From Egicoccus halophilus (GTDB lineage Bacteria; Actinomycetota; Nitriliruptoria; Nitriliruptorales; Nitriliruptoraceae), in contig NZ_CP036250.1 of the NCBI RefSeq assembly GCF_004300825.1, positions 1,426,001-1,490,000 of the forward strand: a DNA stretch of 64,000 bases, given 5' to 3'. The position numbers were made by a program, and so were the translations under genes. Under the pieces are notes generated by a model. It made no database searches, was not told the origin of the DNA, and worked only from the letters and a program-made list of their open reading frames with translations. Positions 1-9,580 of this stretch are shown here, piece by piece (within the stretch, counting starts at the first letter, position 1; every line of letters starts with the position of its first letter).

Positions 1-924
1 CTCCTGCACCGCGAACTCGAGCGCGTGCTGACCGACCTGCGCGAGCAGGACCCCGAGCTCGCGGTCGAGACCTGCGACGTGCAGGAGACCGACCATCTGC
101 CCGAACTGCGGACCGCATCCCTGTTCGGCGGCCGGACCTGTGTCGTGGTGCGCGGTGCGGAGGGCATCTCGGGGCAGCTCAAGGCCGAGGTGGAGGCCTA
201 CGTCGCCGCGCCGACCGACGAGGCGGTCCTGGTCCTCGTGGCCCGCGGTGCCGGCAAGATCCAGAAGGTCGCCAAGCTCGTCAAGGAGCACGGGGAACGC
301 CTCGACGTCAAGACCCCGCCCGACTGGGACGACCGGGGCTGGCAGCGCCTGGTCGGGGAGGAGTTCCGGCGGCTGCGACGCAAGGCGGACGCGACCGCGA
401 TCACGGCGCTGCTCGCCCATGCCGGCAACGACCCCGGCACGATCGCCTCGAAGGTCGGTTCGGTCTGTGCCACCCACAGTGGTGTGGCGACGCTGACCGC
501 CGAGCACGTCGAGTCGTCCGTCGAAGGGCACGGGCGCCGCTCCGGGTTCGCGATCGCCGACGCGGTCGCCGAACGGGATCCCGCGGCAGCGCTGGTCGCC
601 GTACGCGGGTCGCTGGAGTCGGGGGAGGCCCCCCTGGCCATCCTCGGTGCGCTCACCTTCCGGATGCGGCAGTTGTTGCGGGTGCGCAGCGGCGCCGGCC
701 CGAAGGACGCCGGCGTGTCCCCCGGACAGCACCGCCGGCTGCAGGCGCTCGCCGGCGCGTTCAACCCGGGCGAGCTCGCCTGGTGTCACGACCGGCTCGC
801 CCAACTCGACGTCGACCTCAAGGGCGCCGACCTGCCCGACCACCTACTCCTCGAACTCGCCATCCTCGAGGTCGCCACCCCCCGCCACGTCGGCCGCCCC
901 TTTCATCCCCTCGCCCCCGCCTGA
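1..924 (+). CDS. holA: DNA polymerase III delta subunit (5' end outside window)
   Basis: The frame is open from base 1, so the true start lies upstream. The visible 307 codons match the clamp-loader delta subunit, which opens the beta sliding clamp. Near the left edge is the characteristic TASLFGGR segment followed by a strand ending VVVRG. The middle part is the AAA+ lid-like region and the C-terminal helical domain contains the FRMRQLLRVR stretch typical of the delta collar domain. A GTG at 25 is internal and is not a believable start, because in-frame conserved sequence (LLHRELERV) precedes it. In many bacteria holA sits beside rpsT; here rpsT lies 5.8 kb away on the other strand. Identity is confident; the N-terminal ATP-fold cannot be assessed. 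Confidence 0.92.
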   Translation, partial: LLHRELERVLTDLREQDPELAVETCDVQETDHLPELRTASLFGGRTCVVVRGAEGISGQLKAEVEAYVAAPTDEAVLVLVARGAGKIQKVAKLVKEHGERLDVKTPPDWDDRGWQRLVGEEFRRLRRKADATAITALLAHAGNDPGTIASKVGSVCATHSGVATLTAEHVESSVEGHGRRSGFAIADAVAERDPAAALVAVRGSLESGEAPLAILGALTFRMRQLLRVRSGAGPKDAGVSPGQHRRLQALAGAFNPGELAWCHDRLAQLDVDLKGADLPDHLLLELAILEVATPRHVGRPFHPLAPA

Positions 925-1009
925 CGAGCCAGGTCCGGTCGACGAGCCGACGGCTCCGCGCCCGTCGCACCCGGACCGTTCGCTCCGGGAGGCGACGGGC
1001 GAGCGCGAC

Positions 1010-4000
1010 CTAGGCCCCCCGGTCGATGGCGTCGCGGATGGTCCGGGCCGCAACGGCGATCGCGTCGAGACTCTGATGGTCCTGGTTGTCGGCGGCGCGC
1101 ACGAGCGTCGAGACACGCTCGAGTGCATCCGGACGTTCGTCGAGGAACCGGCGGACCGCGGTGGCCTCGTCGTCGTCCGGGAACCGTTCGAGGGCGGCGT
1201 GCGCGGCCTCCCGCCGCAGCCGGCGCAGGTCGTTGGCCAGGCCACCGCGCTGTCGACGGGCCCAGGGCGTGAGGACCTGTGCGCGCTCGAGCGCCTGCTC
1301 GATGCGGTCGATCCCGAGCGTCTCGCCCAGACGCAGGAACGCGTCGGCGACGTCGGACGCGCCGCGCTTGCCCGGGGCGCGGGCCAGCACGTAGGCCACG
1401 TCGGGGATCATGGCGAGGTCACCGGCGCACGCCAGGAAGCGCGCCAGATCCGGATGCACGAGGTCGTCGACGAGCCACCGGGCGTGGGCGACGCGGGCCC
1501 GGCGCTGGGCCGGGGTCCCCAGCGTGAGCATGTTGGCGCGGAGCTCCTCCGCGACGGGACGGTCGCGGTCGAGCAGCGACGCAGGATCGCGCAGCAACGG
1601 GTCGAGCAGCACCGTCGAGGAGATCCGTGCCACGAGTCGGTCGACGAGCTGTTCGAGCTCCAGCGCCCGCTGCGGGTCGTGCAGGGACTGGGCGGCCTCG
1701 AGCTGGTCCCACCAGTGTGGCGCGTCGACCTCCTCGCGGGCCACGACGTAGGCGAGCACGACGTCGGTGACCGGCACGCCGGCCGCGTCGGCGAGCGAGG
1801 TCGGGAACGTCACGCCCATCCGGTCGACGACGTCGTTCGCGGCCATCGTCGCGATCAGCTCCCGGCGCAGCCGGTGCCGCGGGAGCAGATCGGCGAAGGA
1901 CTCGGTCACCCGGTCGGGGAAGTAGTCGGCCAGCAGCGGTTGCAGCAGGTCCTGGTCGGGCACGGGCGAGGCGAGCAGCTGCTCCTTGACGTCCCGTTTG
2001 GCCCACGCGAGCAGGGTGGCGAGCTCCGGTCGCAGCAGACCCGCGCCCGACTCGGCCCGGGCCGCCAGCTCGTCGGCGCCCGGCAGGATCTGCACGTCGC
2101 GGTCGAGGCCTGCGGTCGTCTCGAGCCGGGTGAGCAGCTGTCCGTAGGCGTCGAGGCTGTCGGGGCTGCGGGCGAGTTCCTGCGACAGCGCCGCGGCCTG
2201 CCGGTCGACCTCGCACAGCACGGCGTCGACGACGTCGTCGGCGAGCTCCGCGAGCAGGTCGTCCCGCTGCCGCTGGGTGATCCGGCCGTCCTCGACCGCC
2301 AGGGTCAGCAGGATCTTGAGGTTCACCTCGTGGTCCGAGGTGGACACCCCGGCGGCGTTGTCGATCGCGTCCTGGTTGACGCGGCCACCGTGCCGGGCGT
2401 ACTCGATGCGCCCGCGTTGGGTGATCGACAGGTTGGCGCCCTCGGCGATGACGCGTGCCCGCAGGTCGCTGGCGTCGACCCGGACCTCGTCGTTGGTGCG
2501 GTCGCCGACCTCGTCGTGGCGTTCCGAGGACGACTTGACGTAGGTGCCGATGCCGCCGGCGAACAACAGGTCGACCGGTGCGCGCAGTACGGCGCGGATC
2601 AGCTCGGGAGGGCTGAGCGACTCGGCGTCCACCCGCAGCAGGGCCCGGACCTCGTCGGAGAGCGGGATCGCGCGCACGCTGCGGGGGTGGATCCCGCCGC
2701 CGGCCGACAGCCGGTCACGGTCGTAGTCGTCCCAGCTCGACCCCGGCAGCCCGAACAGGCGCTCGCGCTCGGCGAACGCCACCTCGGGGTCCGGGTCCGG
2801 GTCGAGGAAGATGTGTCGGTGGTCGAAGGCGGCGACCAGCCGGGTCGCGCGGGAGCGCAGCATGCCGTTGCCGAACACGTCCCCGGACATGTCGCCGATG
2901 CCGACCACCGAGATCGGCTCGATCTGCACGTCCACGCCGAGTTCGCGGAAGTGGCGCTGCACGGCCACCCAGGCGCCCTTGGCGGTGACCCCGAGCGCCT
3001 TGTGGTCGTAGCCGTTGGAGCCGCCGGAGGCGAAGGCGTCGTCGAGCCAGAACCCGTAGCGGCGGGCGAGCTCGTTGGCCGTGTCCGAGAAGGTCGCGGT
3101 GCCCCGGTCGGCGGCGACGACGAGGTAGTGGTCGTCACCGTCACGACGGACCACACCGGTCGGGCCGACGACGTCGTCGCCCGCGAGGTCGTCGGTGACG
3201 TCGAGCAGGCCTCGCACGAACGTGACGTACTGTCGGCGGACCTCGTCCCTGCGGGCCTCGGGCGAGTCGGGTTCGCGCATCAGCACGAAACCGCCCTTCG
3301 CTCCGGTCGGGACGATCAGGGCGTTCTTGAGCATCTGCGCCTTGACGAGGTCGAGGACCTCGGTACGCACGTCGTCCTTGCGGTCGGACCAGCGCAGCCC
3401 CCCGCGTGCCACGGGACCGCCGCGCAGGTGGACGCCCTCGACCCGTGGCGAGTGGACGAAGATCTCGCGGTAGGGGGCCGGTGTCGGCATGCCCGGCACG
3501 CGGGCCGGGTCCATCTTGAACGCGACGTAGGGTTCGCCGGACCCGTCGGCGACGGCGTCCTCGCGGAAGGCGTTGGTGCGGAGCGTGGCCTCGATCAGGT
3601 CGAGCATGCCGCGCAGGATGCGGTCGTGGTCGAGGCGATCGATGCGGTCGCAGGCGTCCACGACGCGTCGTCGGGAGGCCTCGAGGTCCTCGTCGTCAGC
3701 CTGCACGTGCGGGTCGAAGCGGGTGGAGAAGTGCGCCAGGAGCGCCCGCACGACCTCCGGGTGGGCCACGATGGCGTCGTTGACGTACTCGGGGGTGTAC
3801 GCCGTGCCGACCTGTCGACGGTAGCGACGGTAGGCCCGCAGGAGCGCGACGTCGCGCCAGGACAGCCCGGCCCGCAGGACCAGTCGGTTGAGCGAGTCGA
3901 CCTCGAGGTGGCCGCGCCAGGCGGCCAGGACCGCGTCGGCGAGGCGCGGCCCGTCGGCGACGACGTCGACGTCCTCGGTGCGCATCCCGAAGTCGTGCAA

Positions 4001-5923
4001 CTGCACCTTCTCGCCGCCGGCGGTGCGTTCGAGCGGGTGCGGGATCTCCTCGGTGACGACCAGGCCGAGGCTCTCGAGGATGGGCAGGAACCCGGACAGC
4101 TCCAGCGGTGTCCCGAGCTTGGCGGCCTTGAGCCGCACGAGCCCGTCGTCGCCCTGCTGGAGCCGGACCAGCAGGTCGTGTCGGCCGCTCAGGAGCCGGT
4201 CGAGCAGGACCACGTCCTGCACGGCCACCTCGGTGGGGACGGTGTCGCGGTAGGCCCGGGGCAGGCGGGCACCGACCTCGACGGTCAGTCGGTGGGCCTC
4301 GCCCTCGTCGAGCAGGGCACGCAGCCGGGTACGCAGCTCCTCCAGCCAGGAGCGGGCCAGGGCACGCACCCGCTGCTGCAGGTCGGCCAGCGGCACCTCG
4401 GGAACCTCGTCGCCGAGCTGGAGCAGGAAGCGGGTCAGTGCCTCGTTGCGGTCGCCCAGCGACACCTCCACGTCGATGCGCTCGGCCCCGTAGACCTCGG
4501 TGAGCAGCGCTTCCAGCCGTTCGCGCAACTGCGGTGAGTAGACGTCGCGGGGCACCGCGATCAGCACCGACACCGTCCGGGTGTGGTGGTCGATCCGGGT
4601 CAGCGTGCGGATCTCGCGGTGTTCCTCGGCATGCAGCAGCCCGACCAGGGTGCGGTGCAGCGCTCCGGTCGAGGACTGGAACAGCTCGTCCTTGGGCAGG
4701 GCCTGGAACAACGAGAGCAGGGTGATCTCGTCGTGCGACCCGGCGACGACGTCCTCGGCCTCGAGGATCCGCCGCAGCTTCTCGCGCAGGACCGGGGTGG
4801 TGCGGGCCGGTTCGGTGTACCCCTTGCGGGTGAACAGCCCGAGGATGCGGAACTCCCCGACGACCTGTCCGTCCTCGCCGACACGCGAGAGGCCGAAGTA
4901 CTCCATGCGCACCCGGCGTTGCACGGTCGACAGCCGGTTCGTGCGGGTGACGGTCAGCAGCTGCGGACGTTCGAGGTGGTCGCGTTCGGAGGCCGGCAGC
5001 TCGTCGACGGCGACGGGTTCGGCGAAGCGGGAGGTGGACTCGTCGCGCAGCAGCCCGAGCCCGGACCCGGCGACGACGGTGGCGCAGCGGCGCCCGTCGT
5101 GGTCGGCGAGTTCGTACTCACGGATGCCGAGCACGATCAGGTTCTCGTCGAGCAGCCAGTCGAGCAACGCCGCGACCTCGGCCTGCTCGTCACCGGCGAC
5201 CGGGGACCAGCGTCCCTCGGCCAGCTGGGACCCGACCTCGCGGATCCGCGCGCGCATGGCGTCGTAGTCGCTGGTGGCGATCATCACGTCGTCGACGAGG
5301 CGGCGCAGTCGGCGGCACAGCTCCCGGGCGTCGTCGTCGGTCAGCCGCTCGCCGAGCTCGAGGTGCAGCAGCGACTCGCGCTCGTGGGCGGTCCGTGCCG
5401 GGACGATGCCGACCAGCCGGCCGTCCGGATCGCGTTCCACGCCGACGATCGGGTGCAGCGAGCGCACCACCCGGTAACCGAGGCGTTCGAGCTCGTCGGT
5501 GACCGTGGACAGCAGGAAGGGCCGGTCCTCGGAGGCGACCTCGACGACGGAGGTCAGCGCCGGCCGTCCGTCGAGACCGGTCGGCGGTACGCGCAGCGAG
5601 ATGTTGATCTCGCCCTCGCGTCGGCGGTCGATCGCCGTGAACGCCTCGAGCAGCCGTCGTGCGGCTGCCGGGGCGTCGGCCCCCCGCAGCTGGTGGGCCG
5701 GTACGCGGCGCAGGGCCGCGCGGGCGAACGCCTGCAGCACCTCGGGGCGATCGTGGTCCAGGTCCGCCAGCGCGGTCAGCACCCGTTCGTGACTGGCCGT
5801 ACTCGCGGGAAGCGGATGCGTCTGGTCCTGTTCCGGCCACGTGCCGGTCCGGTCGTCGTCGGGTCCTGCCGGTGTCGCTGCCGTCGGCTCCGCCACGTCT
5901 CCCTCGAGGTCGGGGGTCCTCAC
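1010..5923 (-). CDS. NAD-dependent glutamate dehydrogenase, large (about 1,640-residue) type
   Basis: This is the 180-kDa-class NAD-glutamate dehydrogenase, which oxidatively deaminates glutamate to 2-oxoglutarate. The N-terminal half carries the ACT-like regulatory region. The catalytic core shows GGPVARGGLRWSDR, then KAQMLKNALIVPTGAKGGF with the substrate-binding lysines, then the dinucleotide-binding stretch GIGDMSGDVFGNGML. The reading frame stays open to 6145, but the upstream part is low-complexity R/S/P sequence that overlaps the next gene. I therefore take the GTG at 5923 (VRTPDLEGD), giving 1,637 residues, the usual size of the family. It converges on holA with 85 bases between and is divergent from the gene at 6045. 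Its long antisense open frame is a GC artefact. Confidence 0.92.
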   Translation of the reverse strand: MRTPDLEGDVAEPTAATPAGPDDDRTGTWPEQDQTHPLPASTASHERVLTALADLDHDRPEVLQAFARAALRRVPAHQLRGADAPAAARRLLEAFTAIDRRREGEINISLRVPPTGLDGRPALTSVVEVASEDRPFLLSTVTDELERLGYRVVRSLHPIVGVERDPDGRLVGIVPARTAHERESLLHLELGERLTDDDARELCRRLRRLVDDVMIATSDYDAMRARIREVGSQLAEGRWSPVAGDEQAEVAALLDWLLDENLIVLGIREYELADHDGRRCATVVAGSGLGLLRDESTSRFAEPVAVDELPASERDHLERPQLLTVTRTNRLSTVQRRVRMEYFGLSRVGEDGQVVGEFRILGLFTRKGYTEPARTTPVLREKLRRILEAEDVVAGSHDEITLLSLFQALPKDELFQSSTGALHRTLVGLLHAEEHREIRTLTRIDHHTRTVSVLIAVPRDVYSPQLRERLEALLTEVYGAERIDVEVSLGDRNEALTRFLLQLGDEVPEVPLADLQQRVRALARSWLEELRTRLRALLDEGEAHRLTVEVGARLPRAYRDTVPTEVAVQDVVLLDRLLSGRHDLLVRLQQGDDGLVRLKAAKLGTPLELSGFLPILESLGLVVTEEIPHPLERTAGGEKVQLHDFGMRTEDVDVVADGPRLADAVLAAWRGHLEVDSLNRLVLRAGLSWRDVALLRAYRRYRRQVGTAYTPEYVNDAIVAHPEVVRALLAHFSTRFDPHVQADDEDLEASRRRVVDACDRIDRLDHDRILRGMLDLIEATLRTNAFREDAVADGSGEPYVAFKMDPARVPGMPTPAPYREIFVHSPRVEGVHLRGGPVARGGLRWSDRKDDVRTEVLDLVKAQMLKNALIVPTGAKGGFVLMREPDSPEARRDEVRRQYVTFVRGLLDVTDDLAGDDVVGPTGVVRRDGDDHYLVVAADRGTATFSDTANELARRYGFWLDDAFASGGSNGYDHKALGVTAKGAWVAVQRHFRELGVDVQIEPISVVGIGDMSGDVFGNGMLRSRATRLVAAFDHRHIFLDPDPDPEVAFAERERLFGLPGSSWDDYDRDRLSAGGGIHPRSVRAIPLSDEVRALLRVDAESLSPPELIRAVLRAPVDLLFAGGIGTYVKSSSERHDEVGDRTNDEVRVDASDLRARVIAEGANLSITQRGRIEYARHGGRVNQDAIDNAAGVSTSDHEVNLKILLTLAVEDGRITQRQRDDLLAELADDVVDAVLCEVDRQAAALSQELARSPDSLDAYGQLLTRLETTAGLDRDVQILPGADELAARAESGAGLLRPELATLLAWAKRDVKEQLLASPVPDQDLLQPLLADYFPDRVTESFADLLPRHRLRRELIATMAANDVVDRMGVTFPTSLADAAGVPVTDVVLAYVVAREEVDAPHWWDQLEAAQSLHDPQRALELEQLVDRLVARISSTVLLDPLLRDPASLLDRDRPVAEELRANMLTLGTPAQRRARVAHARWLVDDLVHPDLARFLACAGDLAMIPDVAYVLARAPGKRGASDVADAFLRLGETLGIDRIEQALERAQVLTPWARRQRGGLANDLRRLRREAAHAALERFPDDDEATAVRRFLDERPDALERVSTLVRAADNQDHQSLDAIAVAARTIRDAIDRGA

Positions 5924-6044
5924 CGGGATGCTAGGACCCCCGAGCGTCGGGAACGGAGTCCGCGCGGACGGCGCGTGCGCTCGCGGACACCGACCGCGAC
6001 GTAGGGTTGGGTGTGGCGACTCGTCGACGCGGGAGGGCCACGAC

Positions 6045-6677
6045 GTGGTGCGGATCACGCTGGACCCGGACGAGGTCAACCAGGATCGCGAGTTCACGTT
6101 GGTCGACGGCCGCACGGTGCTGCTCGACGAAGCCGACGAGCACACGCTGCGGGAGGTCGCCCGGCAGCTCTACACCCACCACTCGAGCTACGCCTCGGCC
6201 TTCGCGCCCGCCGACGAGACGCGGCTGGACCGGCTGCGCGCGGGCGAGGCGCCGCTCGACGAGCTCGCGCCGCTGCACCGTCGGGTGCGGCAGCTGCTGG
6301 AGCTGCAGCGATCGCCGGGCGGTCGTTCTCCCCGGCAACTCGATCCGTCGGTGCTGCTGCAACGACGGATCTGGAACTCGGCGTCAGGCGTGAGCCGGCC
6401 CTTGGAGGAGCTGACGCCGACCCACCGGCGCAATCTGCTCGGGTGGCTCGAACGTCACAGCGAGGCGCTGGCCGAGCGGTTCGCGCAGGCGTCGTTGTCC
6501 GACGCGCAGCGCGCCCTGGTCGAGCCGCGGATCCCGTGGGTGCTCGGCACGCCGCTGCACCAGCGCCTCGAGGAGCTGATCGCCGCGGAGACCTCGACCG
6601 AGCAGGCCCGTGACGAGGCCCGCCAGGTGATGCGCAAGGTGGCGTTCACCCGGCAGGGGGAGTGGCCCGAGCGGTGA
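6045..6677 (+). CDS. hypothetical protein, 210 residues
   Basis: I do not recognise a family. The GTG at 6045 is preceded by GGGAGG at 6031-6036 with good spacing; a second GTG at 6048 is equally possible. The protein is soluble and mostly helical, rich in Arg, Glu and Leu, with a short beta-like N-terminus (FTLVDGRTVLLDEAD). It contains charged helices such as LHRRVRQLLELQR and a C-terminal helix ending VMRKVAF. There is no signal peptide or membrane segment. It is transcribed divergently from the large glutamate dehydrogenase and convergently toward the rpsT terminator. Codon use matches the neighbours, so it is very likely a real gene of unknown function. Confidence 0.72.
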   Translation: MVRITLDPDEVNQDREFTLVDGRTVLLDEADEHTLREVARQLYTHHSSYASAFAPADETRLDRLRAGEAPLDELAPLHRRVRQLLELQRSPGGRSPRQLDPSVLLQRRIWNSASGVSRPLEELTPTHRRNLLGWLERHSEALAERFAQASLSDAQRALVEPRIPWVLGTPLHQRLEELIAAETSTEQARDEARQVMRKVAFTRQGEWPER

Positions 6678-6727
6678 GGACCGGCTCCCGCAGCGTGCCG
6701 ACGAGCGCGCCTCGGGTCCCAAACGGC

Positions 6728-6754
6728 GCACGGCGCCCCGAAAGGGCGCCGTGC
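6728..6754 (-). terminator. rho-independent terminator of rpsT
   Basis: A perfect 11-bp stem (GCACGGCGCCC at 6728-6738 pairing with 6744-6754) encloses a 5-base loop. On the minus strand it lies 17 bases after the rpsT stop and is followed by GCCGTTT, a short T run. It may also stop transcription from the plus-strand gene ending at 6677. Confidence 0.75.
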
Positions 6755-6770
6755 GTGACGTGCGGGAGCG

Positions 6771-7031
6771 TCAGATGCTCTGCAGCCGCTTGGCCATGCC
6801 CGACTTGCGGTTGGCCGCGTTGTTCTTGTGGATGACGCCCTTGTTGGCCGCCTTGTCGAGGGCCTTGGAGGCGTCGGCGAAGGCGCTCTCGGCCGCCGAC
6901 TTGTCGCCCGCCTCGACCGCGGTCTGGAACCGGCGGCTGTACGTCTTCAGTCGCGAACGGACCGCCTTGTTGCGCTCGTGGCGCGCCTCGTTCTGGCGGT
7001 TGCGCTTGATCTGGGACTTGATGTTGGCCAT
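6771..7031 (-). CDS. rpsT: 30S ribosomal protein S20
   Basis: The 86-residue product begins [20 protein letters not shown] and is lysine/arginine-rich throughout, the size and composition of bS20, which binds 16S rRNA during 30S assembly. The ATG at 7031 is unambiguous, although the frame is open upstream. The family pattern [11 protein letters not shown], then [19 protein letters not shown], is complete. A strong hairpin follows the stop. The gene upstream on the same strand ends at 7183, leaving 151 bases for an rpsT promoter; I cannot pick one with confidence. Confidence 0.98.
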   Translation of the reverse strand: MANIKSQIKRNRQNEARHERNKAVRSRLKTYSRRFQTAVEAGDKSAAESAFADASKALDKAANKGVIHKNNAANRKSGMAKRLQSI

Positions 7032-7182
7032 GGCGGAAGGCTCGTCTCGTTCTCGTGCGGGGCGGCGTAGCCGCGCGCTCTCTGGTTCGCGCTCGCCGGG
7101 AAGCGGCTTGCGTGGCAAACGTGCGAACCGGCGCAGCAGGACTACCACCGGTGCTGGGCCGAGCGGAGAAGGTACCAGTGCG

Positions 7183-7623
7183 TCAGCCGGTCCGGCAACC
7201 GCCCTCCCAGGGACCGGACCCGCCGCCGGCCACCAGCGGGTGCCGCTGGCAGCGTCGCTCGGCGACGGCCGCCTCGGTGTGCTCGAAGGGACAACCCCAC
7301 ACACTGCGCCGCCAGGAACCGGCGACCAGCCAGTGGATCGTGAGCAGCCACACGACCGTGATGACGAAGGCGAGCACCAGGCCGCCGGTGGTGACGGGCA
7401 GGTCCCCGCCGAGCGCGGTCCAGGCCAGGCGGACGAACTGCAACGCGGTGACGGCGGCGATTCCCACCGCCAGGGCGAGCCAGACGACGTCGCGCCAGCC
7501 GGCGGGCGGCCGCGGTCCGGTGCTGCGCGGATCGCCGGGACGCGGCGCGGCCGGAGGCGATCCCTGCACGTGCGCGACCTCCCCCGCGACTCCGGGACGC
7601 CGACGGTCCCCGAAGGGCGTCAC
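7183..7623 (-). CDS. small membrane protein, unknown
   Basis: About 146 residues if the GTG at 7623 is used; the start is uncertain because no clear ribosome binding site precedes any candidate. After a proline-rich N-terminal tail come two hydrophobic segments, [20 protein letters not shown] and [20 protein letters not shown], then a short C-terminal tail with cysteines ([20 protein letters not shown]). The conserved-looking C-terminal Cys/His spacing could bind metal but this is speculation. It is upstream of and co-directional with rpsT. I know no family; coding status is inferred from the two clean transmembrane helices. Confidence 0.5.
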   Translation of the reverse strand: MTPFGDRRRPGVAGEVAHVQGSPPAAPRPGDPRSTGPRPPAGWRDVVWLALAVGIAAVTALQFVRLAWTALGGDLPVTTGGLVLAFVITVVWLLTIHWLVAGSWRRSVWGCPFEHTEAAVAERRCQRHPLVAGGGSGPWEGGCRTG

Positions 7624-7830
7624 GGTAGCGCCAGGGGGCCGCTTCCCTGCCGTCGGGGAGCGCCTGCTGGACGGCACCCACCGTGCGGCGGCCGGGCGGG
7701 TCGTGGGTGACGCGTCGATGTCCCTCGCCCCGGTAGCGTCCGTCCCCGGCCGCGGTCGTCATCGATGTCCGCCGTCCGCAGCGGATCCGGCGTCGGCGTG
7801 CGCGGGACCGCGCCGATGGAGGAGGACGAC

Positions 7831-8811
7831 ATGTCACTGCGGTGGGGGATCCTGGGGACGGGCGGCATCGCCCGCAAGATGGTCGCCGCCGCCCGGGCGC
7901 GTGGTGGCGAGGTGGCCGCCGTGGGCTCCGGGGACCCGGCCCGAGCGGCCGCGTTCGCCGAGGAGCACGGCATCGCCCGTCACCACGGTCGCCACCACGA
8001 CCTGCTCGCGCGGCCCGAGGACGTCGACGTCGTCTACGTCGCCACGACCAACGATCGACACCACGCCGACGCGCTCGCCTGCATCGAGGCGGGCGTGCCG
8101 GTCCTGGTCGAGAAGCCGTTCACCCTCGATCTCGAGCAGGCCGAGGAGGTCGCCGCCGCGGCGCGTACCGCCGGGGTCTTCTGCATGGAGGCGATGTGGA
8201 TGCGCTTCCAACCGGCCTTCCTGGAGGTCGAACGGCGCATCGCCGCCGGACACATCGGCGAGCCCCTGCTCGTCCAGGCCGACTTCGGCATCGCCGCCAC
8301 ACCGGACACCGACCGGCGCTGGTTCGCCCGCGAGCTGGGCGGCGGGGCGCTGCTCGACGTCGGTGTCTACCCGCTGACGTTCGCCACCGGACTGCTCGGC
8401 ACCCCCGAGCGGGCGTTCGCCCTGGGCGAGTTGGCCGACAGCGGCGTGGACGCCACCGTCGCTGTCGCGATGCGCCACGGGGGTGGACGGCTGTCGTCGT
8501 GGTCGTGCTCGTTCGTGGCCGACACCGGGGTCGAGGCCACGGTGTCCGGTGCCGAGGGCAGCCTGCGCGTCCACGGTCCCTTCCACCACGCGGGTCGGCT
8601 CACCCTGCGGCAGGGCAGTACCGTGGTCGAGGAACACGACCTGCAGGGGACCGAGGCCGGCTTCGAGTACGAGGTCGACGAGGTGGTGCGCTGCCTCGAG
8701 GACGGCCGGACCGAGTCGCCCCGCATGCCCCTCGCGCTCAGTCTCACCACCCTGCGGTGGCTCGACGAGCTGCGGCGGCAGGTCGGCGTGACCTACCCCC
8801 ACGAGGACTGA
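7831..8811 (+). CDS. Gfo/Idh/MocA family NAD(P)-dependent oxidoreductase
   Basis: A 326-residue dehydrogenase of the glucose-fructose oxidoreductase/inositol dehydrogenase family, acting on sugars or similar diols. The N-terminal Rossmann motif is WGILGTGGIARKM, followed by the family hallmark VLVEKPFTLD with the catalytic-site lysine. Then comes MWMRFQPAF and the C-terminal domain stretch WFARELGGGALLDVGVYPL, as in trans-1,2-dihydrobenzene-1,2-diol dehydrogenase-like members. The ATG at 7831 sits behind GGAGGAGGA (7818-7826). The gene downstream begins 8 bases after the stop, so the two may be co-transcribed. The substrate cannot be read from sequence. Confidence 0.93.
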   Translation: MSLRWGILGTGGIARKMVAAARARGGEVAAVGSGDPARAAAFAEEHGIARHHGRHHDLLARPEDVDVVYVATTNDRHHADALACIEAGVPVLVEKPFTLDLEQAEEVAAAARTAGVFCMEAMWMRFQPAFLEVERRIAAGHIGEPLLVQADFGIAATPDTDRRWFARELGGGALLDVGVYPLTFATGLLGTPERAFALGELADSGVDATVAVAMRHGGGRLSSWSCSFVADTGVEATVSGAEGSLRVHGPFHHAGRLTLRQGSTVVEEHDLQGTEAGFEYEVDEVVRCLEDGRTESPRMPLALSLTTLRWLDELRRQVGVTYPHED

Positions 8812-8818
8812 CTCCCCG

Positions 8819-9580
8819 GTGTTGCGGACCCGCCGTGCCCCCGTCGGTGCGCGCTCGGCCCTGCTCGGCCTGACGCTGCTCGTCGGCACCCTCGGCGTCG
8901 TGGGTCCAGCGGCCGCGGCCGCGCCACTGCCGACCCACGTCCACGGACACGCGGAGCCGGGACCGATCGAGGCACTCGCCGGGCGGGAGTACCAGCGCGA
9001 GTGCCGTCCCGAACCACAGCCCGGCGTGGAGGCCTTCCGGGACTTCGTGCTGGCGGCCCACCCGGGTCGCGACGGCGGCATCGTGCGCGCCTGTGACGTC
9101 GGGGGCCGCAGCGAGCACAAGGAGGGCCGCGGCTGGGACTGGATGCTCGACGCGTCCGACCCGGTCGAGGCCGCCGCTGCCGACCAGGTGCTCGACTGGT
9201 TGCTGGCCACCGACGCCGAGGGCAACGAGTTCGCCATGGCACGGCGGCTCGGGGTGATGTACGTGATCTGGGACCGGCAGATCTGGTCGGCATCGCGCGC
9301 GCGGGACGGGTGGCGGCCCTACACCGGCACCAGCCCCCACACCGACCACGTGCACGTCAGCTTCTCCTGGGCCGGCGCCCGCCAGGAGACGTCCTACTGG
9401 CAGTTGCTGCCGGACCCGCCGGTGACCCGGCTCCTCGCGGCGCTCAGCGGGGACCGGGGCCCGGCCGTGATGGCGGTGCTGGCCACGTCGGCGCTCGTCC
9501 TGGCCGCGCGGCGCCGCCGTGGCGACGAGCCTCAGACCGAGCGTTCCTCGTCCGGGCCGTCGGGGGGCGCGACGCGCTGA
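8819..9580 (+). CDS. secreted, membrane-anchored ARB_07466-like protein
   Basis: 253 residues. A GTG start is followed by an N-terminal signal peptide (RSALLGLTLLVGTLG, cleavage near AAAA-APLPT). The mature domain contains SEHKEGRGWDWMLD, GVMYVIWDRQIWS and TSPHTDHVHVSFSW. This HxxGxAxDW...HTDHVHxS pattern is what I recall for the ARB_07466-like C-terminal domain of actinobacterial exported proteins, probably a metal-binding peptidase-like or peptidoglycan-associated fold. A C-terminal hydrophobic helix (GPAVMAVLATSALVLAA) followed by arginines anchors it. It starts 8 bases after the oxidoreductase and overlaps the convergent gene at 9532 by 49 bases. Confidence 0.78.
   Translation: MLRTRRAPVGARSALLGLTLLVGTLGVVGPAAAAAPLPTHVHGHAEPGPIEALAGREYQRECRPEPQPGVEAFRDFVLAAHPGRDGGIVRACDVGGRSEHKEGRGWDWMLDASDPVEAAAADQVLDWLLATDAEGNEFAMARRLGVMYVIWDRQIWSASRARDGWRPYTGTSPHTDHVHVSFSWAGARQETSYWQLLPDPPVTRLLAALSGDRGPAVMAVLATSALVLAARRRRGDEPQTERSSSGPSGGATR

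Noticed and set aside
647-4537. 1,296-codon plus-strand open frame across the NAD-glutamate dehydrogenase
   Set aside because: It is antisense to a fully motif-supported gene and reads as low-information V/G/R/E sequence; long mirror frames are expected at this GC content.
5924-6145. Upstream extension of the large glutamate dehydrogenase
   Set aside because: The added residues are Ser/Arg/Pro low-complexity and overlap the 5' end and ribosome binding site of the divergent gene at 6045.
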